Below, piece by piece: positions 9,750-18,735 of a stretch of 64,000 nucleotides of DNA (its first letter is position 1; every line of letters starts with the position of its first letter). The notes under the pieces are model-generated. The model saw nothing but the letters and a program-made list of their open reading frames with translations, searched no databases and was not told the origin of the DNA. Source of the stretch: CAXXXW01 sp963665555 (lineage in GTDB: Bacteria; Pseudomonadota; Alphaproteobacteria; Thalassobaculales; Thalassobaculaceae); contig OY762308.1 in assembly GCA_963665555.2 (NCBI GenBank), forward strand, positions 682,001-746,000. Reading direction: 5' to 3'. The translations under genes were made by a program, and so were the position numbers.

Positions 9750-10663
9750 AGGTGTCCTCCCGCGCCGTCGGCCTCGTGGAACTCGTTGGTGGAGAGGCCG
9801 AAGACGCGCCGCGCCTCGTCCGGCCCCGCGACCGCGCCGCCGATGCTCTCGATAATGGCGACGGCGCGCTCGACCAGCTGGCCGTTGCCCGACGCGAGCC
9901 TGCCGCGGGCGATGTAGAGGTTGTCCTCCAGCCCGACCCGCGCGTGCCCGCCCAGCATCGCGGCCTGCGCCACCATCGGGAACTCGGTCCGCGAGATGCC
10001 GAAGCCGGACCACAGCGCGCCCTCGGGCAGCAGGCTCTTCATGTAGCTCATGCCCTCCGGCGTCGCCGGCGCGCCCCAGGGGATGCCGAGGCACAGCTGG
10101 AACAGCGGCGGCTCCGCGATATGCCCCTCCGCGAGCAGCCGGTTGGCCAGCAGCACATGGCCGGTGTCGAACACCTCCAGTTCGGGCTTCACGCCCATCT
10201 CCCTGATCCGCGCCGCCATGGCGCGCAGGTGCTTGGGCACGTTGACCATGGCGTTCTCGCCGAAATTCATCGTCGCCACGTCGAGCGAGCAGATGTCCGG
10301 TCGCAGGTCGTCCACATGCTCCAGCCGGGTTTCCGGCGCGCGCATGGTCGACTCGCCCGACATGCCGACCGGCTCCGCGTCGCCGGGCACGAAACGGGCG
10401 CCGGGGCCGGTGGTCAGGTTGATCACCAGGTTCGAGCCGGCGTCGCGGATGCGCCCGACGGTCTCGCGGTAGAGCGCGGGGTCCATCGACGCCTTGCCGG
10501 TCTCCGGGTCGCGGACATGGATGTGGACGACGGCGGCGCCGGCGGATTCGGCATCGAGGCAGGACCTGGCGATCTGCTCCGGCGTGACGGGAACGGCCTT
10601 GCTCTTCCCCGCCGTGTCGGCGCCGCCGGTGACGGCGCAGGTGATGACGGTCTTGTCGGACAT
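9746..10663 (-). CDS. Beta-keto acid cleavage enzyme (BKACE, DUF849)
   Basis: The product is 305 residues and belongs to the 3-keto-5-aminohexanoate cleavage (Kce/BKACE) TIM-barrel family. Characteristic motifs are TCAVTGG at the start, the zinc-binding HIHVRDPETG (about residues 48-57), NLTTGPG, and LEDNLYIARG near the C-terminus. Family enzymes condense a beta-keto acid with acetyl-CoA and release acetoacetate plus a new acyl-CoA; known members act in lysine fermentation and carnitine degradation. A strong GGGGGAGG lies upstream of the ATG. The gene heads a leftward run with the SDR, dehydrogenase, thiolase and MetE-like genes. The specific keto acid is unknown. Confidence 0.85.
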   Translation of the reverse strand: MSDKTVITCAVTGGADTAGKSKAVPVTPEQIARSCLDAESAGAAVVHIHVRDPETGKASMDPALYRETVGRIRDAGSNLVINLTTGPGARFVPGDAEPVGMSGESTMRAPETRLEHVDDLRPDICSLDVATMNFGENAMVNVPKHLRAMAARIREMGVKPELEVFDTGHVLLANRLLAEGHIAEPPLFQLCLGIPWGAPATPEGMSYMKSLLPEGALWSGFGISRTEFPMVAQAAMLGGHARVGLEDNLYIARGRLASGNGQLVERAVAIIESIGGAVAGPDEARRVFGLSTNEFHEADGAGGHL

Positions 10664-10778
10664 CGCGTGTCGCCTCCCCCGGCGCGGCCCGGACCGGGCG
10701 GCCCGCAGCGTCGCGGCCCGGCATAGGCCCGATCCCGGCCGCCGTCAATGCGCCGGCTCCGGCCGGGAAATTTCGCGG

Positions 10779-10796
10779 CCCCCCGGGGGGGGGGGG
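10779..10796. repeat. C6-G12 homopolymer tract
   Basis: Six cytosines are followed directly by twelve guanines in the gap between the divergent BKACE and SulP genes. The tract can fold as a C6/G6 hairpin and is a potential site of slipped-strand length variation. It lies about 85 bases before the SulP start codon. Confidence 0.8.
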
Positions 10797-10879
10797 CGAG
10801 GGGCGATCCGCGAAACCCGTTCCCAAGACGCGGCGGTCCGTGCTTCCATGGCGCGCAAGTCCAGAGGCCGGAAGGCGGC

Positions 10880-13105
10880 ATGTCGAACCCGATCCTCAGC
10901 CTCGCGTCGGAGCTGCGCGCCGACATGCTGTCCGCGAGGGCCGCGCCGGCGCTTTCGGCGGGCTTTATGTCGGGGCTGGGGCTGCTTGTCGCCCAGATCG
11001 CCTTCGCCACCTTCATCTTCTCCGGGCCGCTGGCGCCCTACTCGTCGCAGGGCGTCGGGCTGGTGCTGTTCGGGAATTTCGCCGGCTGCCTGATCGTCGC
11101 GCTGGCGGGCGGCTATCGCGGGGCGATTTCCGGGCTGTCGCCGGCGCTCGTGATCGCCATGGCCGCGATCGGGGCGACGATGGACGCGACGGGCGAGGCG
11201 CTTTTCGTCACGGCGGCGGCGGCGCTGGCGATCGCCGCGGCCGCGACCGGCGCCGGCTGTTTCGCGCTCGGCCGGTTCCGGCTGGCCAACCTGGTGCGCT
11301 TCATCCCCTATCCGGTGGCGGGCGGTTTCGTGGCCGGGATCGGCGGCGCGGTGTGCCTGGCCGCGATGTCCCTGATGGGGGCCGAGACCGGCTGGCGGTC
11401 GCTCCCGGCGCTGCTGGACCCCTCCGCGCTCTGGCGATGGGCGCCGGGCGCGTTGTACGGGATCGGCCTCTACTGGGCGATGAAGCGCTGGGGCAACGCG
11501 CTGATCCTGCCGGCGAGCGTCGCGCTCGCCGTCGGCGGCTACCACGCCGTCCTGGCGGCGCTGGGGATTTCCGGCGAGGAGGCGCGGGCGGCGGGCCTGC
11601 TGCTTTCCGGCACGTCGGAGGAGGGGCTGTGGCCGGCGCTCGGCCCGGCCGACCTCGCGCTGGTGGACTGGTCCGCGATGGCCGGGCAGGTCGTCGAAAT
11701 CCTGACGCTGATGGCGATCGCGCTGATCTGCGTGGCGATGAACGTCGCCGGCCTCGAAACGGTCGCGAACCGGGACCTCGACTGGGACCGCGAGTTCCGC
11801 GCCTCGGGGCTGGCGAGCATGGTCGCCGGCGTCGGCGGCGGCACGGTCGCGACCCTGGTCGTGCCCGCCTCGCTGCGCAGCAAGCTTTTCGGCGCCGAGA
11901 CGCGGCTCACGGGCGTCGTCGCCGCGCTCGTCATCGGCGGCGCGCTGTTCCTCGGCGACGGGATGCTGGAGCTGGTCCCGGCGGCGCTGGTGGGCGGCAT
12001 CCTGGTCTTCGCCGGCCTCGGCATGTTGGACGAGGGGCTGGTCCGAACCTTCAGGCGCCTTCCCCGGCTGGAATACGCCATCGTCGCGCTGATCTTCGTC
12101 GCCATCGTGTGGTTCGGGCTGTTCGAGGGCGTCGGGGCCGGGATGCTGGCCGCGCTGGCGTTCTTCGCGGCCCGGCTCGGCCTCGTCGATCCGGTCGAGC
12201 GCCACTACACGGCGCGCGACCGCCGCAGCGGCAAGGCCCGCCCCGCCCCGGACCGCGCCATCCTGCGCGCCGACGGCGACCGGGCGCCGGCCTACGCGCT
12301 GCGCGGCTACATTTTCTTCGGGAGCATCGGCCCGCTGACCGACCGGCTCGGCCGCTCCCTCGCCGCCGCCGAACCGCCGTCCAGCCTGATGCTGGACTTC
12401 ACGGCCGTTTCCGGGCTGGATTTCTCGGCCGTGAACGCGCTCTCGCGGTTCCTGCGGGCGGCGCGCGCGGCCGGCGTTCCGGTGGTGCTGAGCGCGGCCC
12501 CCGGCTCGCTGCTGGCCGGGCTGGAGCGCACGCTTCCCGCGGCCGAATTCGCCGCCCTGGCGCTGGAGCCGGACGAGGACCGGGCGCTGGAGCGCTGCGA
12601 GGACATCGCGATCGAGGCGTGGAAGGCGGGCGAGGGGCCGGCGGAGGCGCGCCGCGACTCGCTGCTGCGGCGCGCCGCCGACGAGGTCGAGCGCCAGCTG
12701 GAGCGCCAGATCGCCTTCGAGGAGCTGGTCGAGGAACTCGGCGCCCGGCTGGAGCCGCGCGACTACGCCGCCGGCGAGGCCCTGGCGGGGCCGGGGGCGG
12801 CGGCGTCGCCCGACTGCCTGCAACTGCTTGCGTCGGGCCGCGCTTCGGCCTACGGTCGCGCGGGCGCGCGGCTGCGCCAGTTCGGCCCCGGAGACGCGGT
12901 CTGGCCGGCCAGCGCGCTGGACGACGGGAGCGCGGCCGCGGTCGTCGCGGACGAGGACTGCCGCGCGCTGGCGCTGGAGCCGGAGGCGCGGAGCCGGCTG
13001 GAGGCGCGCGAGGAGGCGCTCGCCCTCGGCCTCTACCGCTACCTGCTGGCCGGCCGCTTCCGGGCCGGAGCCGAATGTGTCGAGACCCGCCAAGAGGAGT
13101 CGTAA
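10880..13105 (+). CDS. SulP-family anion transporter with STAS and cNMP-binding-like domains
   Basis: The protein is 741 residues. Residues about 20-420 form a SulP membrane domain with ten or more hydrophobic segments and motifs such as SGLSPALVIAMAA and AMNVAGLETVANRDLDWDRE. A STAS domain follows (about 460-560; SLMLDFTAVSGLDFSAVNAL). The C-terminal 150 residues resemble a degenerate cyclic-nucleotide-binding fold (LQLLASGRASAYGRAG, RLRQFGPGDAVW). SulP-STAS-cNMP proteins are found in many bacteria as anion or bicarbonate-type carriers; the substrate here is unknown. The ATG at 10880 follows GGAAGGCGGC. Only three bases separate its stop from the next gene, whose ribosome site AGGAG lies inside this coding end, so the two are probably one operon. 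Confidence 0.85.
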   Translation: MSNPILSLASELRADMLSARAAPALSAGFMSGLGLLVAQIAFATFIFSGPLAPYSSQGVGLVLFGNFAGCLIVALAGGYRGAISGLSPALVIAMAAIGATMDATGEALFVTAAAALAIAAAATGAGCFALGRFRLANLVRFIPYPVAGGFVAGIGGAVCLAAMSLMGAETGWRSLPALLDPSALWRWAPGALYGIGLYWAMKRWGNALILPASVALAVGGYHAVLAALGISGEEARAAGLLLSGTSEEGLWPALGPADLALVDWSAMAGQVVEILTLMAIALICVAMNVAGLETVANRDLDWDREFRASGLASMVAGVGGGTVATLVVPASLRSKLFGAETRLTGVVAALVIGGALFLGDGMLELVPAALVGGILVFAGLGMLDEGLVRTFRRLPRLEYAIVALIFVAIVWFGLFEGVGAGMLAALAFFAARLGLVDPVERHYTARDRRSGKARPAPDRAILRADGDRAPAYALRGYIFFGSIGPLTDRLGRSLAAAEPPSSLMLDFTAVSGLDFSAVNALSRFLRAARAAGVPVVLSAAPGSLLAGLERTLPAAEFAALALEPDEDRALERCEDIAIEAWKAGEGPAEARRDSLLRRAADEVERQLERQIAFEELVEELGARLEPRDYAAGEALAGPGAAASPDCLQLLASGRASAYGRAGARLRQFGPGDAVWPASALDDGSAAAVVADEDCRALALEPEARSRLEAREEALALGLYRYLLAGRFRAGAECVETRQEES

Positions 13106-13108
13106 CCC

Positions 13109-13915
13109 ATGAAGACGATCGCGAAGTTCCCGTTGCTTCTTTTCCCGCTCCTTTGCCTTCTCCTTCTCCCGCGCGGCCCGGCCGCGGCGGCGGACACGCC
13201 GCCCGACATCCTCGCCGACAAAAATCTTCTCGAAGCGGCCACGGACATGGTGCGCATCGAGGGCGGATCTTTCCAGATGGGATGCACGCCGGAGCAGAAG
13301 GGCTGCCAGGGCGACGAGAAACCGATGCGCGCGGTGACGGTCGAAAGCTTCGAGATCGGACGGTTCGAGGTCACGCAGGAGCTTTGGGAAGCCGTCATGG
13401 GCGAGAACCCGAGCGCGTTCGCGGACTGCCCCCGATGTCCGGTCGAAACGGTGAGCTGGGACGATATCCAGAAGTTCCTCGACACGCTCAACGCGGGCGG
13501 AGGCGCCTACCGGCTGCCGACCGAGGCCGAGTGGGAGTACGCCGCGCGCGGCGGCCGGCTGAGCCGGGGACACCTCTACGCCGGCGGCGACGAGTGGACC
13601 GAGGTCGCGTGGTATTACGAGAACGCCGGGAACCGGACGCAACCGACGGGACGCAAACGGGCCAACGAACTCGGCCTCCACGACATGTCGGGCAATGTGC
13701 GGGAATGGGTCCAGGACTGCTACCACGAGAGCTACGAGGGCGCGCCGAACGACGGACGGGCCCGGGACCCGGACGACTGCGGCCGTCGCGCGATCCGCGG
13801 CGGCTCGTGGTACGGCAAGCCGAGCTATGTGCGCGTGGCCAACCGTTTCTGGTACGGTCCCTACTTCGCGAACAACAATCTCGGCCTCCGCCTCGCGCGC
13901 TCCCTTCGGGACTGA
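13109..13915 (+). CDS. Exported SUMF1/FGE-fold protein lacking the FGE cysteines
   Basis: The product is 268 residues. Residues 1 to about 28 are a signal peptide with a Leu-rich core ending PAAAA. The rest is one formylglycine-generating-enzyme (SUMF1) domain: MVRIEGGSFQMG, FEIGRFEVTQELWEAVMG, VSWDDIQKFL, YRLPTEAEWEYAARGG, LGLHDMSGNVREWVQDCY, RRAIRGGSW and LGLRLARS. True FGE enzymes carry two copper-binding cysteines after the RGGS motif; here the region reads WYGKPSYVRV and both are absent, so sulfatase maturation is unlikely. Other SUMF1-fold proteins are binding or signalling modules. Codon use is less GC-rich than in its neighbours. It lies three bases after the SulP gene. Confidence 0.8.
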   Translation: MKTIAKFPLLLFPLLCLLLLPRGPAAAADTPPDILADKNLLEAATDMVRIEGGSFQMGCTPEQKGCQGDEKPMRAVTVESFEIGRFEVTQELWEAVMGENPSAFADCPRCPVETVSWDDIQKFLDTLNAGGGAYRLPTEAEWEYAARGGRLSRGHLYAGGDEWTEVAWYYENAGNRTQPTGRKRANELGLHDMSGNVREWVQDCYHESYEGAPNDGRARDPDDCGRRAIRGGSWYGKPSYVRVANRFWYGPYFANNNLGLRLARSLRD

Positions 13916-14018
13916 CCGGCGGCGGCCGGAAACGCCGCTCCCGCCCCGCCGCGGCCCCGGCCGGGCGGGGCGGCGGCGCGCCGGCGGGCGCCGGCGGCGG
14001 ACGAAAGGGACGGGACCC

Positions 14019-15605
<1,587 letters not shown>

Positions 15606-15643
15606 CGGCGGTTCGGACCCGCGCAAGGACGCCGCGCCATCGG

Positions 15644-16537
15644 CTACCGGCCGCGCGCCGCCCGCGCCGCCAGCGTCTCCCGCCGCCAGGCGTACAGCCC
15701 GCTCGCGACGACGATCGACGCGCCGGCGAGCGTCCACCCGTCCGGGATGTCGCCGAAGGCCAGCCAGCCGAGCAGGGCCGCCCAGGCCAGCGCCGTGTAG
15801 TTGAAGGGCTGCACCGCGCTGGCCGGGGCCAGGTGCAGCGACAGCACGATCAGCGCGTGCGCCAGCGTGCCCGTGATCCCCGCGACCAGCAGCCAGAACC
15901 AGCCCGCCGCGTCCGGCGCGGTCCACACGAAGGGCGCGACCGCGCTCACCGCGACCAGCCCGATCCAGCCGGTGTGGAACAGCGTCGTCTCCTGCGGGTC
16001 GTGCCGGGCGAGCGCGCGCGTCAGCAGGATGTAGACCGCGAAGGACCCCGCCGCCGCCAGCGGGATCAGCGCCGCCGGGTCGAACACGCCGATCCCCGGC
16101 CGCAGCACGACCAGCACGCCGGCGAAGCCCGCCGCCACCGCGATCCAGCGCCGCGGCCCCACCGTCTCGCCCAGGAACGGGACCGAGGCGGCGGTGACGA
16201 TCAGCGGCCCCACCGCGATGATCGCGTGGGCCTCCGCCATCCCCATCAGGCTCAACGCGGTCACGAAGACGAAGTTGGTCCCGACCAGGGCCAGCGCGCG
16301 GGCCGCCTGCATCGCCGGCCGCCGGGTCCCGAAGCCGCGCCGCCCCGCCCTGCGCCAGGCCAGCGCCGCCCCGAAACCGGCGAACAGCACATAGCGCACC
16401 CACATGATCTGCGCCACGGCGTAGGTCGCCGTCAGGTGCTTCGAGGTCGCGTCCGTGCACGCCAGCACCGCCATGCCGGCGACCATCGCCGCGACGCCGA
16501 GGCCGGCCCGCGCGGAGGGGGAAGCGGTTTCGGGCAA
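15644..16537 (-). CDS. EamA/DMT-family transporter
   Basis: This 297-residue membrane protein has ten hydrophobic segments in two EamA repeats of five helices each; the first repeat ends around GVLVVLRPGIG and the second around WTLAGASIVVASGLY. The drug/metabolite transporter superfamily exports amino acids, nucleotides or other small metabolites across the inner membrane. The substrate is unknown. The gene is convergent with ggt, and its stop codon falls in the duplicated ggt tail. Confidence 0.85.
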   Translation of the reverse strand: MPETASPSARAGLGVAAMVAGMAVLACTDATSKHLTATYAVAQIMWVRYVLFAGFGAALAWRRAGRRGFGTRRPAMQAARALALVGTNFVFVTALSLMGMAEAHAIIAVGPLIVTAASVPFLGETVGPRRWIAVAAGFAGVLVVLRPGIGVFDPAALIPLAAAGSFAVYILLTRALARHDPQETTLFHTGWIGLVAVSAVAPFVWTAPDAAGWFWLLVAGITGTLAHALIVLSLHLAPASAVQPFNYTALAWAALLGWLAFGDIPDGWTLAGASIVVASGLYAWRRETLAARAARGR

Positions 16538-16671
16538 GGCGCGTCTCCCCGGCCGGACGGGCGCCGGGCACGGCGCCGCCGCCGCGCGGCGCGCCGCCGG
16601 CTTGCCGCCGCGCCCGCGAGGCCGGAGAATGGCGCCCGGACACGGAAACGCAAGCCTTGGGAGGGACGGGC

Positions 16672-17718
16672 ATGGCCGCGCGCTGGACGAACAGGCCGGA
16701 GGGGTCGAACTGGGGCGATTTCGGGCCGGACGACCAGCGGGGGCGGCTCAACCTGCTGACGCCCGAACGGGTGCTGCGCGCGGTCCGCGAGGTGCGCACG
16801 GGGGAGCGGTTCTGCCTGTCGCTGCCGCTCGACTATCCGGGCGGCCGGCTGCTGAACCCGCGCCGCTTCCCGCCCCGGCTGTTCGCCACGCGGCGCGGCG
16901 GCCTCGCCAACTTCAACCTGCCGCTGCACATCGCCGACCCCCGGCTGACCGATGTGGTGTGCGACGACGCGGCGCTGATCTGCCTGCAATACTCGACGCA
17001 GTGGGACAGCCTGTGCCATGTCGGCTCCCGCTTCGACGCCGACGGCGACGGCGAGGCCGAGGCGGTCTACTACAACGGCTGGCGCGCGGGCGAGCACGTG
17101 GCCGGCCCGGCGGAGAACCCCGAGGGCGACGAGTTCACCCGCTTCGAGGGGTCGAACGCCCGCGCGCTCGGCATCGAGAACATGGCGGAGGCCTGCGTGC
17201 AGGGGCGCGGCGTGCTGGTGGACCTCGAAAAGCGCCATGGCCGCGCCCGCGCCCATGTCGGCCACGACGAGTTGATGGCGATCCTGGAGGAGGACGGGAT
17301 CGAGGTGGAGGAGGGCGACATGGTCTGCTTCCACACCGGCTTCGCCCAGGCGTTGCTGGAGATGGCGCGCGACCCGGACGAGCACACGCTGCACAACGCC
17401 TGCGCCTGCCTCGACGGGCGCGACGAGAAGCTGCACGGCTGGATCCGCGACAGCGGCGTCGCGGTCGTGATCGCGGACAATTACGGGATCGAGGACGTGG
17501 CCGCCCCGCTGCCGCCGGGCGACGGGCCGGTCCCGCTGCTGCCGTTGCACGAGTTGTGCATCTTCAAGCTCGGCGTCCATATCGGCGAGATGTTCCACCT
17601 GACGGCGCTGCGCGACCGCCTGGCCGAACTCGGCCGCTCCCGCTTCCTCCTCACCGCCCCGCCGCTCCGCCTCCCCGGCGCCGTGGGGTCTCCCCCGGCG
17701 CCGATCGCGACGGTGTGA
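16672..17718 (+). CDS. Cyclase-family (kynurenine formamidase-like) metal-dependent hydrolase
   Basis: The product is 348 residues, in the large subgroup of the Cyclase (PF04199-type) family. Characteristic features are NWGDFGPDDQRGRLNLLTPE at the N-terminus, the metal-site region STQWDSLCHVGSRFDADGDG (about residues 104-123) with His and Asp, and the C-terminal IADNYGIE and LPLHELCIFKLGVHIGE. Family members hydrolyse formamides, lactones or cyclic amides using a bound metal. The ATG at 16672 is chosen because GGGAGGG lies six bases upstream. It is divergent from the EamA gene and seems monocistronic. Confidence 0.85.
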   Translation: MAARWTNRPEGSNWGDFGPDDQRGRLNLLTPERVLRAVREVRTGERFCLSLPLDYPGGRLLNPRRFPPRLFATRRGGLANFNLPLHIADPRLTDVVCDDAALICLQYSTQWDSLCHVGSRFDADGDGEAEAVYYNGWRAGEHVAGPAENPEGDEFTRFEGSNARALGIENMAEACVQGRGVLVDLEKRHGRARAHVGHDELMAILEEDGIEVEEGDMVCFHTGFAQALLEMARDPDEHTLHNACACLDGRDEKLHGWIRDSGVAVVIADNYGIEDVAAPLPPGDGPVPLLPLHELCIFKLGVHIGEMFHLTALRDRLAELGRSRFLLTAPPLRLPGAVGSPPAPIATV

Positions 17719-17778
17719 GGGGGAGGGAGGGCGTTACGGCTTCGCGCGGCGCCCGGCATGTGGCGTGGCCCGATCTCG

Positions 17779-18099
17779 TCATGCGCGCGCATAAAGGACT
17801 TCCGCCGTGTCGAGGACATCCTGGCGGAAGTAGCGGCTCAGGTCCGCCGGCGTTCGCAAGTCCACCTTGCGGCCCCCGAACAGGGCCGACAGTTCGATCT
17901 CCATCCCGGCGACGCCCAGCAGGCCCGGCGCGCGGCCGGGCGCGAACTCGACGAGCAGGTCGATGTCGCTTCCGGGTCCGAAATCCTCTCGGAGCGCGGA
18001 GCCGAAAACGGCGAGCCGTTCGACGCCATGCGCGCGGCAAAACGCCCCGAGGCGGGCCTTCGGTACGGAGAGTCGCGCGTTCATGGCCCCCGCGCCCAT
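17779..18099 (-). CDS. MNT-type minimal nucleotidyltransferase (antitoxin-like)
   Basis: The 106-residue protein has the nucleotidyltransferase signature GSALREDFGPGSDIDLLV, with the GS pair and the two metal-binding Asp residues. Such small domains usually pair with HEPN proteins as MntA-like antitoxins that AMPylate the HEPN toxin. No HEPN gene is adjacent: on one side is a cyclase-family hydrolase, on the other a coiled-coil membrane protein. The ATG at 18099 is preferred because AAGGAG lies seven bases upstream; a start at 18084 is possible. Confidence 0.75.
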   Translation of the reverse strand: MGAGAMNARLSVPKARLGAFCRAHGVERLAVFGSALREDFGPGSDIDLLVEFAPGRAPGLLGVAGMEIELSALFGGRKVDLRTPADLSRYFRQDVLDTAEVLYARA

Positions 18100-18163
18100 T
18101 CCGCCGCTCCTTGCGAAACGCACGACGCCGCGCCGGCCTTCGCCGCCGCGCTTCCTGGGACCG

Positions 18164-18454
18164 TCACCGGAACGCGATGGCGAGCACGGCGGCGAGCGTC
18201 GCCAGGCTAATCGCCAAGTTGACGCCGATTATCCATTGCAGCGCGCCGATGCGCGTGTGCAGCGCGCCGATGCGCGTGTCGAGCCGAGCCTCGAGGCCCT
18301 CCAGATCCTTCCTCAGCGCGTTCAAGTCCGCCTTGGTGGCGAGATCGCCCTGCCCGTCGCGGATCGCGCCGGCGACGGCCTCGGCCGCTTTCCGGTCCAG
18401 CCCGGCCGCCTCCATGTCGCGCGCGGCCCGAAGCGTATCGAACGCGACAGCCAT
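18164..18454 (-). CDS. Small coiled-coil protein with C-terminal membrane anchor (DUF1640-like)
   Basis: The product is 96 residues. The first half (FDTLRAARDMEAAGLDRKAAE, then KADLNALRKDLEGLEARLDTR) is helical and heptad-like, and residues about 76-95 form one transmembrane helix (IIGVNLAISLATLAAVLAIA). The arrangement resembles DUF1640/CCDC90-type proteins. Two copies of a 21-base unit encode the repeated TRIGAL segment before the helix. A strong GGGGAGG precedes the ATG at 18454. Function is unknown. Confidence 0.65.
   Translation of the reverse strand: MAVAFDTLRAARDMEAAGLDRKAAEAVAGAIRDGQGDLATKADLNALRKDLEGLEARLDTRIGALHTRIGALQWIIGVNLAISLATLAAVLAIAFR
18238..18279. repeat. Perfect 21-bp tandem repeat within a coding region
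   Basis: Two identical copies of a 21-base unit (18238-18258 and 18259-18279) lie in the coiled-coil gene and add exactly seven residues, keeping the frame and the heptad phase. Confidence 0.85.
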
Positions 18455-18602
18455 GACCGCGCCTCCCCGCAGGTTCCCAGAAAACATAACCGAGGAAGCG
18501 CCGCGACGCTCCAGGACCTCCGTCGAAAATCTGGTTGCGTCGCCGAAACGTGTCAAGCGTCATCGCGGATTCCGGCGGAAATTTGCCCGCCCGCCCGCCG
18601 CG

Positions 18603-18631
18603 TTGACACGGGCGCGGGAAGCGGGGATTGT
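18603..18631 (+). promoter_or_regulatory. Possible sigma-70-type promoter for the acyl-CoA synthetase gene
   Basis: A perfect TTGACA (18603-18608) is followed after 17 bases by GATTGT (18626-18631), about 105 bases before the ATG. The rest of the 281-base gap back to 18455 shows somewhat AT-richer sequence but no other clear signal. Confidence 0.35.
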
Positions 18632-18735
18632 GCGGGGGCTTCGGGCGCGCCGCCCGGTCGCTACCGTCCGCCTCGTCGCCTCCGCCCGCCCCGCCGCTTC
18701 GGCCCGCCCGCCTTTTCCACGTCCCGCGAGAACCC

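Noticed and set aside
13109..13915. Assigning the SUMF1-fold protein as a true formylglycine-generating enzyme
   Set aside because: The two catalytic cysteines after the RGGS motif are replaced and no sulfatase gene is nearby.
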